Part shown: positions 31,696 to 43,000 of the stretch, one piece after another | Position numbering within the stretch: the first letter of the stretch is position 1 | How the letters are laid out: the number at the start of each line of letters is the position of its first letter | From: Patiria miniata | Taxonomy: Eukaryota > Echinodermata > Asteroidea > Valvatida > Asterinidae | DNA length: 64,000 bases | Reading direction: 5' to 3' | Assembly: GCF_015706575.1 (NCBI RefSeq) | Contig: NW_024037053.1 | Coordinates: 62,001-126,000 of the forward strand | The notes under the pieces: generated by a model | Databases searched by the model: none | What the model was told of the DNA's origin: nothing | What the model saw: only the letters and a program-made list of their open reading frames with translations | Program-made: the position numbers and the translations under genes

Positions 31696-34600
31696 ATGGC
31701 AAATCCCAACGATGCTGGAGATCGTCAGGTGATCCTAGCGACTGCCGGGTATGACCACACGATCCGATTTTGGCAAGCACACACGGGAATTTGCCACAGG
31801 ACAGTCCAACACCAAGATTCTGTATCCTTTGCTTTGCTTGCCAAGCCTGCCATTTTAAGTTTCCCCTTTTGCTTCATCTACTGTTGACAACACATGTAGT
31901 TGATTGCTAATAATTCTTTTCGAGTGACTGACATTGTAAACTTAACCTTATCATTTGTGTTTGCTGGCCAAAAAGTTTGTATTTGTTAATTCAAATATTT
32001 AATGTAAAATCTATATTTTTCTGCAGTGTCGTCAGGTCAGGGAAGCGGAGAGAAATGTTAATTGGGAGGGGCATATGGGGGGGGGGGGAAGAATATTCAC
32101 CAAAAAATCTAACTTAAGGAAGAGTTTCATTACCATGGCAACAGGCCAGAGTGGTGTATTTTGGAAAGAATGTAGTGCTCTCTATCCAGACGCCTCTTCT
32201 TTGCTTGTGTACAAAGTCTATGGAGAGTTCCGTGCATTTTCAAAGTATTTTCTAACAAAATCGGAAATGTTTCTCAGTCCCAGATTCGTGTCTTTTCAAC
32301 ATTTTTGCAATGACTGACCTTTGTTGAGATGATATATTATGAAAAAAGTGGCATCAGGATGCATTATTCTTTCCAGTGTTTAAAAACTGAAGGAGGCATG
32401 TTAATAAATAAGAAGGGCATAGGGGAGGGGGGTGGCAAAATATCCCCCTGAAATCCATTACTGAATATTTATTTTAACTTGAGGGAACTCGGAAAAGGGG
32501 CATCATGATACTGCATTAGGATGCAGAAAACGTTCACACTATAGCTGAAGGTTGCTTAATGCAGTACATCGTGTACTTGAACTATTGTTTTTACTGTAGC
32601 GATATTTTCTTTGACTCTCTCCTCTTTACAGCAAGTAAATTGTTTGGAAATAACACCCGACAAACATCTACTAGCTGCAGCAGGTAGGCGTAGATTATTA
32701 TACGAAACAATGATAATGGCGAGTAAAAAAAAAAAAATACGCAGTTTCTCGTCTGGCGTTTTTGAAAAAAGGAGGCAGGCGTTGTTTTTTGTTGTGTTTC
32801 TTTTTCTAGGATGGGTGGATTTTCCAAGATGGCAGATAGATTCTTCAATTTTCTCAACTTTTTTTGATACAAAATTGTGTCCATTACCATAAGCCATAAC
32901 CCTTTCTACATAGCTACAATTTTGTTGGAAAAAAATAAAAAGACGAAATAGTATGAATTAAAAAAAAAAAAGAGACTCAGTACCAGATGTTTCTTTTGAT
33001 ACAGTTGATTGATGCAGTACTAAAGCGGTGTTGGACCGGTTGTTTCGTGTGCCAGTCTATTTCCTTTTCTTGTATTGCATGTTTTTTTCACTATTTTGAA
33101 ATTCGGGACTCTCATACAATGTACACGTATTGAGAGTCTCCAATTTTTAGACTAGAAAGTCTCTGGTGCCAAAAAAAAGTCTAAGAAAAAAAAAGTTACT
33201 GAAATATTTCATGATTTATGTTTTAACACGCAGGCTATCAGCACATTCGTATGTATGACATTAATTCTAACGAGGCGTCCCCAGTCATTAACTACGAGGG
33301 GATCTCCAGGAACGTGACGGCCGTTGGATTTCAGGAAGACGGGAAATGGATGTTCACCGGAGGAGAGGACTGTACAGCCAAGATATGGGATCTTAGGTGA
33401 GGCCAATTGATGTCAAGGCCAATTAATGTCGATGTCAACGGTCAATATCATTGTCAATGTCACATGTAGACTGAGGCCACAAGTTTCTTCATCAACTTAA
33501 AATAAGGCTAACTAAATGTACCATTTAAGACTATGCATACCACTTGTAGAAGCACATTTCATTACGTCACAATGGCAGTTTTGTTGTTAGATATAATGTC
33601 GCATTTCAATTTTCGTCGGGTACACACGGTTAAGGCTGGTGTTTTGATCAGTCAAATATTCGATTGAATCCAAGTGTGAGTAATCAAAAATATGTGCTGA
33701 AATGTGGGGTGCTGTGGTCCAGTGGTTACGGTGTTCCACTCGTGTGCCGTGGTACATGGGTTCAAATCCAGACGGGGAACATGGTGCGTGTGCGCTTGGG
33801 CAAGGCACTTTACTACGATTGCCTCTCTCCACCCAGGTGTAGTAAATGGGTACCTGGTAGGCAGAAATTCCTTCAATGCTTGAGCGCCGTAATGGCAGCC
33901 GTGCTAAAGCCAGGGTAATAATAAGAGCGCCATGAGCTATACAAGAAGCCATTGTTAGGTTTAAATGTTTGAAAATGCACAGCCCTACGTGGCAAATGAG
34001 GTCAGGAGTAGTTTTTTGTCAGCCAATTATGAGCAGGGGGGGGGGGGGGGGTGTTAATGCAAAGTAATACTTCAAATGTGTAAAACATGCCACTATTATA
34101 TTTTTTCCCTTGTTTATTTACAGAATGAGAAACTTGCAATGTCAAAAGATCTTTCAAGTCAACGCGCCCGTCAACTGCGCCTGTCTTCATCCAAATCAGG
34201 TAACAGATTGCATTTTAGATTAATACAAAACAAACACACTGCAGTTCCTTCAGTAATCTGTGCAGAACATATATTTTAATTTAATGATCCAATTTTATAG
34301 GCACTGTATACTCTAATGTTTATGAGCTTGCAAGAAAGGTACACAATCTTACTCAGTAGGGACTTGAACCCACGACCTCCTGCTTACTAGTGCAGACATC
34401 TTAATCACTGAGCTTGCTGGTGTCGGCTGGTAAGTCTAAATCTTTCACGTCAGCAGCACATACTGCACTCAATATCATGTAAATAACATATGTTGTGTTT
34501 TTTATGGGGTTTTGTTTATAGGGAGAGCTTATAGTCGGCGACCAGAGTGGAACAGTTCACATATGGGATTTGAGAAGTGGCCACAACGAACAACTGGTAG

Positions 34601-36961
34601 GTATTATATAAAATAGTATCTGTATATCAGATCAAGGTTTTATTCATTTGTCCTGCTTTTTGTCAAAAAGACACAAAATCTCATGAATTCACCCCATGAC
34701 GTTCTGTTTGCACTTGTCTGGCTTTCCTAAGTTGGACGATCCGTTATGTGGTTGCTTTTCCACAGAAAAAATACTCTCCTCCGTCATCCTTCTCCACCCA
34801 ACTCCCCATATTCTACTCGTATGCTGAAACGTGAGTTGACGTTAAATGGACTAACCTTTACCATGCTCAGCGCAACAGAATGCAACAGTGGTAAAACTTT
34901 GTTGCATACTGTTGCATTTAGCAGTCAACTCAAGTTCCATGCATTGTTACATCTTGTTGCATTTAACAGGATAATTGCTGATCGTGCCTTGGTTGGTGCA
35001 ACAGAAGCCACTGTTGCATTCTGTAGCATTTAGTGGCGCAACTGCTAATTGCCATGGCTGGTGCAACAGAACCCACTGTTGCATTTTGTTGCATTTTGTG
35101 GCGCAACTGCTAATTGCCATGGCTGGTGCAACAGAACCCACTGTTGCATTTTGTTGCATTTAGCAGCGCAACTGGTAATTGCCATGGCTGGTGCAACACA
35201 ACCCACTGCTACGTTTTGTTTTATGTAGCGGCGCAACTGCTAATTACCATGGCTGGTGCAACAGAACCTGCAACAGAACCCACTATTGCATTTTGTTGCA
35301 TTTAGCAGGGTAACTGCGCAGTGCCATTGCTAGTGTGTAATTAATTCACTGTGCAACGCAATTTTGTTGCAATTATCAGGGTTCTCATTGCACATGTGTT
35401 CGAGTTTTGTTGCACGTAGCAGGGTACATGAAGAGACCTGATGAAAATATGTCATTTTTCAGGTGCCCGAGCCAGACTCTTCCATCCAGCATCTCAGCAT
35501 CGACTCAGAGGCCACCCACATGGCCGCCATCAACAACAAAGGCAACTGCTACATCTGGCGGGTCTCGCCCGGCAAGGAGGACCCCATCTCCCAACTCCTC
35601 CCGAAGACCAAGATCCCCGCCCACAAGAAGTACGGCATCAAGTGCAAGTTCAGTCCTGACTGCACGTAAGTAACTCAAGTCTTAAAAAGATTTCTTCATA
35701 AATTCTAGGGTCCACGATGAAACGCATTTTCTGCAAATGTCCATTCGTCAGTATGAATATAACTAGATACACTTTTCATTCATATTTTGGGCATCAACCC
35801 GTAATTCATTGACTGTGGCAAGCTGATACATCAGCTCAGAGAAGTATCCTCACAATTAAGACCCACGATACATGCACAAATTCTATCGTTTATACTATGA
35901 CTTTTTTAACAAATCCAGTTGCGGCTTTGAAAGAAATCTAAAATTTTGAACTTTTGAAAGCAACAATTTTAAGCTTGAAATTCAGGAATAAAATCTTTGA
36001 AACCCCGAAGTCGAAATTTCATATTCTCTGATATCATTCCTGTTATTTTTCAAAGGCTTCTTGCCACAACAGCAGCCGACCAGACAGTGAAGATTTGGAA
36101 GACGGCTGACTTCAGTCTCCTGACCACGCTGACCGACGCAGTCCAGAGATGGGTCTGGGATTGCGCCTTCTCATCCGACTCACTCTACCTAGTCACAGGT
36201 TGGTATTTAAAGCTCAGTCACTTTGCCTTATCATAAGAGAGCTGTAGCTTGATGTCATCCAAATGGGCTTGTAGCAGATGCTCCCAATTGCTTCTGTTTT
36301 CCTTCTGGCAGTTAGCAGAGGAGGCAGAGGAGCTTTTTAACTTTCTGTTTTTTTACGGATGAAACTCCCCTTATTTAGTTTTCAATGTTGAAGACATTGA
36401 TGTTGTGAGAAATGTCTCAACTACATATTACTAAGACAAGACAAACCTACATGAACTGGTCTCAGTGCACACAAAGTTCTATTCAATTGTTTCAAAATAG
36501 CTAAAATTAGTTGTGGAAGCGGTTGTGGTAATGTGATGGAAATTACAAAAATCCACTTTCGCCAATCACATGGGGACTTGTTAGTTGTATTAGAAGCGCA
36601 TGGAAAAAGCGACGTCAGACTATGTGATATAGATCGTACATGGCATTTAAACAAATCTTGCAAAACTGGTCCAGACCAATTTAAGTCACAGGTGACAGCA
36701 GTCAGTGAGTTAGTATTAAGTCAGTTAGTCAGTCATTCAGTCAGAAGGACAGTCGGACAGTTGGAAGCAACTTTATGGTCGTGTTAGATTTGAACCTTTA
36801 CTGCCCTTTTTAACAAATCGTTTATTTCTATTTGTGTCCTAGCCTCATCGGACCACACAGCAAGGTTATGGAGTGTCGAGCAAGCGGAAGTCAAGCGCGA
36901 GTTTAACGGACATCAGAAGGCCATCACAGCCCTGGCTTTCTCCGACGGGGTTTCAACATGA
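31696..36961 (+). CDS. MLST8: mLST8/GbetaL, WD40 subunit of TOR complexes, 8 exons, 318 aa
   Basis: Exons: 31696-31821, 32632-32683, 33234-33396, 34124-34199, 34522-34596, 35463-35665, 36056-36198, 36843-36961. The sum is 957 nt with consistent GT-AG phases. It starts [20 protein letters not shown] and continues [11 protein letters not shown], close to human mLST8 (326 aa). A seven-bladed WD40 propeller is expected. Visible WD-type blade ends include IRFWQ, IRMYD, AKIWDL, VHIWDL, CYIWR, VKIWK and ARLWS. The loop before WVWDCAFS is several residues shorter than in human. mLST8 binds the mTOR kinase domain in TORC1 and TORC2. Tail to tail with IFT27. Introns contain SINEs and a 65-bp repeat. 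A copy of part of exon 6 is found in IFT27. Confidence 0.97.
33696..33930 (+). mobile_element. tRNA-derived SINE in mLST8 intron 3
   Basis: A-box-like TGTGGTCCAGTGGTTACGG and B-box-like GGGTTCAAATCC are followed by a body with GGGCAAGGCACTTTACTACG and AATGGGTACCTGGTAGGC. The fold and body mark a SINE, not a working tRNA. The 84-codon frame over it is not a gene. Confidence 0.75.
34330..34440 (-). mobile_element. tRNA-derived SINE head, minus strand, mLST8 intron 4
   Basis: On the minus strand: AGCAAGCTCAGTGATTAAGA (A-box region) and GTGGGTTCAAGTCCC (B-box region), about 45 bp apart. Related to the copy at 37075-37200, with which it shares AGTAAGCAGGAGGTCGTGGG. Confidence 0.65.
34880..35330. 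repeat. 65-bp tandem repeat in mLST8 intron 5
   Basis: CCATGGCTGGTGCAACA recurs at about 35052, 35117, 35182 and 35247, exactly 65 bp apart, with weaker units upstream. Each unit contains paired words TGCAACAG/CTGTTGCA that can form small hairpins. Short frames in both directions are repeat read-outs. Confidence 0.8.
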
Positions 36962-38190
36962 GTGGCAGAAACTTCTACACTTGGGAATTTATTTGATGAA
37001 ATGGAATTTACGTCTGGAGATGTAAATTTTATATTTTCTTTTGCTGCTACATCAGACTCAAACCGGCTGTCTGACCTCCTGCAAGCTCGGTGGTCGATCG
37101 GTAAGACGTCAAGTCTAGTAAGCAGGAGGTCGTGGGTTCGAGTCTCACCCGAGGAGTTTGTGATTTTTTTTTTGCAATCCCTCGGACAATACCAAGTATA
37201 CAGTGTTTATAATATACATGTATGTCGGCGAAGGGCAAAACCCAATATAAAATTTACTCCAAAGATATTGGCAAGAAACTTGTTGGGTTGCTCTGCCTAC
37301 ATGAGAAATATTTTTAAAATCTGAGTTCCCAGAGAGGTGCTCTAAGAATTAGCACTTCAGAATTTACGTGGTACATTGTGTATTTCCACGAATTTTTTTA
37401 GCTGGACCATTTTTCTACCAATGTTGAAAGTAGACATGTTACAAATTTATGCTTTGTGTAGGTTTGGGCTTTGTTGTGCTTACTATTCAAGGCAGGAAAC
37501 ACTTTTCACTGTCCAAAACAAATAACAGCAGCAAGGACATTGTAAACTGAAGTCTGAAATACTCTGAAGTGTGTCTGTTGTAATAGGTGAGCCCATAATA
37601 TGTAGGAAAACTTGTTCTTTAGTCGAACCCCTTGAGTGATTTACTAGGAACCTTCCTCACTCTTGCAAAATCCCACACCATATGGTAACTCAACAACCAA
37701 ACTTTTGGACTCTGATTATGAAGGTATGCCTGACCCATGCAAAGCATAATCAGTTTACAAATACAAGTACTCGCTCCAACAGTTTCCAGCAAAACATGCA
37801 GTTGGATTTTGAAAGATTAGGTGTGGTTAGGGTTAATCTATTATGTTCACACTCTTTATTACAGAACTTTGACAGTCGCATCACTTGTGCTCTTCAACAA
37901 ATTCAGTTTTTTTCTCTTAATACATTTTCAAATTGCATGTTTTATTCCAACCAAAAATACTCCTATTTGTATAGCTTCGGCATCTGTGAATTAGCCATAT
38001 TCAGGTTTATGAAAATATACACATATGGGTTGGCCATTATCACAATGAAGCAGTAGTGATTTTGTTACTTCCAATAGCCCAGCCAGTTTTAAAAGAGTCA
38101 ATTTTCACAACAATGTCAACCTTTTTACACTCATTTGAGTGCATTTAATAAAATGTACTGTACACAATTTTGAGGGCCTTTCAATAAATG
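36962..38190 (+). other. Probable mLST8 3' UTR and downstream sequence
   Basis: AATAAA motifs at about 38148 and 38182 are the first convincing polyadenylation signals on the plus strand after the mLST8 stop. Apart from the SINE, nothing else is recognised. Confidence 0.4.
37075..37250 (+). mobile_element. tRNA-derived SINE downstream of mLST8
   Basis: AGCTCGGTGGTCGATCGGTA, then GTGGGTTCGAGTCTCACCC, then a tail with TGTATGTCGGCGAAGGGCAA. The tail wording recurs inverted near 56768-56790. It probably lies in the mLST8 3' UTR. Confidence 0.65.
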
Positions 38191-38725
38191 TAATCCAGAG
38201 ATCTATGTTAACTCAATTTATTATGTAAATTACAGTATTGTACATGTGCAGTAAACATTTGTGTAAATAGTATCATGAATACAAAAAAGTGATTAAAATA
38301 TAATCAACACAAATCGATCTGAAACTGTCATGTGTTTGACTTTCTTGGCGTTCCCTTTACCGTCCTTTAATTCCTAACTATAGTTGGGACGATTTTTTTC
38401 ACTTTATATTCGCTATGAAAGCCACTTACATGTACCTGTTAGATAACCAGAAAAAAAAGAAAGAATTTCCATACCTCTAAATGTTTTGTTATCCTGTAAA
38501 TTTCAGGGAAATTTGGAAAGCATTTGTCCAAAAAATGATTTTTCTCAAGGTCATAGGTCATGCACCTTTGACCTTTTAATTCCCCCCCGTTTATTAACCA
38601 GGTTAGTAGCTTCAAATATCAAGTGAAAAATGGTCTAGATTTCAAAAATTCAGGAAACAGAACATTTCAAGAAATTTGGTACACTACACATCGCTATGTG
38701 GCTCTAAATGCATACAAAAGTCCAG

Positions 38726-39138
38726 TACAGTGGAACGCCGCTATAATGAACATCACGGGATCCACAAAAAATGTTTGTAATAGTGATCGTTCGGTATAGC
38801 AATTTTAAGCTGCCGGTGCTCCGGTACTCACTTTTCAGTAAATAGTGCCCTTCATAACTTCACCCTGCACGCCCTGGTAGTTACTGAAAGATGACTTCGA
38901 ACACGTGCTGACTATTGAATTATGTAATTACACAGTTTTTAGCTTACTACCTACATCGATGGGTGGCTTTCCCTTTCTATGCCTTGGGGAAATAATAGCC
39001 ACTTGTCGCTCTTCTGTTGACGGTTTTCAACAACAATGTTCGGTTGGTTTTGTACACAAAAATCGGGAGCCAAGGACGATGTTCGGTATAGCCGAATGTT
39101 CGGTATAGCGGTGTTCGGTATAGCGACGTTCCACTGTA
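38726..39138. mobile_element. Tc1/mariner-like MITE, 413 bp, between mLST8 and IFT27
   Basis: Starts TACAGTGGAACGCCGCTATA and ends with the inverse TATAGCGACGTTCCACTGTA. TA lies at both borders. Near the right end GTTCGGTATAGC is repeated three times. No transposase is present. Confidence 0.8.
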
Positions 39139-40034
39139 TTTGAAATGCATTTATGGGGCTAACTATTTAATTAATAACTTAAGATCATTTCAAGACAAAT
39201 GTGATGTACGTATACCCTGCATCCATGTACGCTTTGTATGAGAATTGTTCAGGGTGCTGTTGAGTGTTGACAACCAACAGAGGAACATTATGTTTCAAGG
39301 GAGCTAGCATTAGATTGTACACATCCAAGCCAAGCACTGTGCCAACTGGGTAGGGTAGATCGCCAATTACCAATCACACAAGGTCAAAGCATGAACTTAC
39401 TTTGCGTGTCTTTAGCCAAGTTTACATTAAATAAAAGAGCACACATGAAACAAAAATAATACCAAGTACCTGCACCAGGCCCATACGCTTGGGGGGTTGG
39501 GGGTGGGTTTTCGAACGAACCCCCTGCTCGGTGAAGAGTTACGCTCAGAAATAAAAAACAAAACAAAAATGCCTAACAAAATATCAATTTTTGATGGCCC
39601 ATCCCCCTTAAAAATCTAGCCTTCAAGTTGTAAATACGAGCAAATTTGATTCAAAAAGTCGGAGGAAAGTGGCCAGGAAATGCCTCAGATTGCACCAAAG
39701 AGCATCTACATGTAGTATCCAATATTTTTCAAAGCAGGCCCCGAACCCCACGCCGTAAGGGCTTCGCGCTCCACGCTCGCATATAAAAAGTTCCACTTTG
39801 GGATTTGAAGAACCCCCCAAGTCTCGGATCAGGGAACAGGCCTCCTACACTGTATGGAAAAAATTGCAATATCACCGTTAGAGGGGTACACATGCACAAG
39901 GGGACAACTACAACTAGAAGCTGCTTCTACTCAGTCCTGTCTGCACCTGTCAGTGCAAGACATCCCTCATTTAGTATTCTGAGCATGTAGTTCAAGTCAT
40001 TCACATAGTTGGTATTTCCCACAGGCAGTTGACG

Positions 40035-43000
40035 TCATTCACATAATGATTCTGTCATTGCCACTTTCTCCTGGTACTGTTTGTAGAAGGCATTTGCTAA
40101 GAAGTAGAATGGGGCTTCCACGTTCTCCCGCTCCTTCTGCATCAACGCCAACAAGGCAGAAAAAAAAATTACGAAAATCAAAATCAACGAAATTGAAAAC
40201 TCAAAAGCCTGGATTTGTTGCAGTTGCGGGCTGGAGTCTGATCACATTGTGTACTCCACATGTGGCGTTGTGTACGCTACATGTGGAGTGTCATGGCCAA
40301 GCGGTTAAGAGCACCGGACTCATGCTCTGGTGTTTCAGAGGCAACAGTGGCGTGGGTTCAAGACTGCCGGGTGGACACTAATGCCCTTAAGCAAGGCACT
40401 TTACCATTACTGCTTCGTCCTTCGGATGGGACGTAAAGCCATAGGTCCCCTGTGTTAAATGCAATGCACGTAAAAGAACCCAGTAATATTTATCGCTAAG
40501 AGAAGGGGTTTGCCCCGGTGTTTCTGGCCTCCTGTTATTACTCCCATGCGGAGTCCTTAGGAGAAGAACCAACCAAGAACCAAGAACCAAGAACATGACT
40601 CATGAAAACAGTTTCGCAATCTTTTTATGCAGTACTGGGTGTGCAGTCTAGTACTTGGCGCGCGACCACTGCAGCCGCTTTGCGTCTTCAGCCTTCCTGT
40701 GTGATTGGTCACGGTTTTACTTAGATCGTTGTCAGTTGCACCGCAGTGAATAGGTTTTCTATACCTGAGTTTGTGTTAATTGATTGGGGTTGGGGATATT
40801 TCTTAACAAAAGGATTCCAGTTTCTTCTGTGGCCTTATTACGCTAAGTTTATTTCTGCATCTGGCAATTTTGAGTTTGACTTAACAAAGTCTCCGGACTG
40901 AAATTTCAAGTTAGCGTGGGCAAGTTTATACACGATTTGCTATTCTTTTGATAGGAGTAAGTTCTTTAATTTAAACAGGTTTTCGAGTTAACCGGTTTTG
41001 ACCTATAGAGATTTCACTGTAACATCTTTAGAATTAAAACAAGTGGTAAACTCAGACAATCAACTGCAATTAAACTGCTAATATTCAAACAAAAATTGAG
41101 AGAAGGCAAACTAACCGATTTGACTTATCAAGATTTCACTGTAACATCTAGTAAGCATAGAATTCAAACATCATTAGAATTCAAAAAAATTGCTAACATT
41201 TCAAAAATTTCTGAGAGAAGGAATACTCACCGCAGAGCATTCAAAGTACACGACCTCCATCCCAGCAGCAGCTTTCTGTGCCATCTCTGCAGTCACCACT
41301 CGCCTGGTGTCCAGATCAGTCTTGTTCCCAACTAGGACAGCTGTATGATCAAGGGGATATTTATGTAAACACAGTATTATTACCCCTGCTCATCGTGCCC
41401 ACAAAACATTTCTCAGACCATCTCGCCTCTCTGTGGGGATTGTACAGCTTGATGCTGCCGTTTTGGTGCAAACAGCTCATTCAAACACAACAAGCATCTC
41501 TGCCTCCACAGTACCCATTTAGCTTCTGGGAGGGAGGAAGCAAATTGTGGCAAAGTGTCTTGGTACGAACAGCTCATTCAAAAATAGACTTGAAATCAAG
41601 TCGGTAATTGAGCGGGGCTAAGTTTGCCTGTAGACTCAAGTGTAATTCAAACACAACCATCTCTACCCCAACAGTACCCGGCTTAGTCCCGGGAGAGGAG
41701 AAGCAAATTGTGACAAAGTGTCTTGCCCAAGGACTCATGCACTGCAGCCCACAATGCTGCCCATGAACAGTTCATTCAAAAATAAACTTGAAATCAAGTC
41801 GGTAATCAAGCGGAGCTAAGTTTGCCTACTCAAGTGTACTTCAAACACAACCATCTCTAGCCAAACAATACCCGTTTTAGAGGGGAGAAGAAAATTGTGG
41901 CAAAGTGTCCTGCCCAAGGACACATTCACTGCAGTTCAACAGGCAGGTCTCCAACCCACTAACATGCAGAATTACCTACATTATCTTGATTTTGCCAGAC
42001 CAAAAGGTTGTGGGCATGGGGTGCAAGGGAACGGCCAAGGAAGACCGTGACTTTCAAAACGGTGCGATATTTAGCCTTCCTCGATATTTCTTTAATTCCA
42101 AAGACACCGTATCTGCTTGGATCTTACCATGGATGTCTCGCCCTGCTTTGGCCTTGACCCGTTCTAGCCATTTTACACAGCTGGATAGAGACTTCTCATT
42201 GGCCAAGTCGCACACCACAACAGCCAATGAGGGGCTGTCCCACTGTTAGAAGAATTGAAAAAAAAAATTAAAAAAAAATTAGGATTTAGGAAGATTTTGT
42301 TCAACGGCCCCGTTCCTGTAAGAGAAAAAAAAACCCAGTTATTTGGCTCTTCCAATAGTGATGTTTAAAACCAACAGAAGCATCATGGAGAGAAGCCAGG
42401 ATTTTGATCTTTTTCTAAGCAAAATTTGGGTTAAAACAAAAAAAAAATGAAAGTGCAAACCAGCATTGATAAAGATGGCATCAACTTAAAGGGAATATAC
42501 AACATTTGCAAACATCGAAAAATAAAACTACCAAGTTTTTGCGAAATACCTTAATAGGATGTTGGTAAATGACAGTCTAAAAGCATCCTGTAAAATTATG
42601 GCACCTGGTATACTGTCATTTTCAAGAAAAGTGGTATTTTTGTATCAATTTCCAACGCTGATCGGCCGATCAGCGTTGGAAACAACTGGCTTTTTTTCAA
42701 ATACTGGCCCCAATTGACCATTGCACTTGTTTGCAATCGATTACAAACCTATGAACGGGTACGAGCCAGCTAGACTGGTTCCCTGACCTTACAATTCCCC
42801 AATGTATATAAACTGCTCTGTTTCTTCTTATATGGAGTCAGGGAACCAGACTACAGGAAAATGATCGTTTTTCTTGGTTTTTATAGCATTTTCGAACCCA
42901 AAACCTCCAAAAAGTCAGTGTAACTATTTTTGCTTTATATTTCCAACCCCCCAATTCCATCCATTTCTGAAAATTACAGCAAAAGCAAATGATGTATATT

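Noticed and set aside
37085-37150. Possible tRNA gene
   Set aside because: Same reasoning: it is related to another imperfect copy at 34330-34440 and so is a SINE head.
40280-40370. Possible tRNA-Leu/Ser gene
   Set aside because: A and B boxes are present, but the head is fused to a SINE body and tail, and the acceptor stem does not pair.
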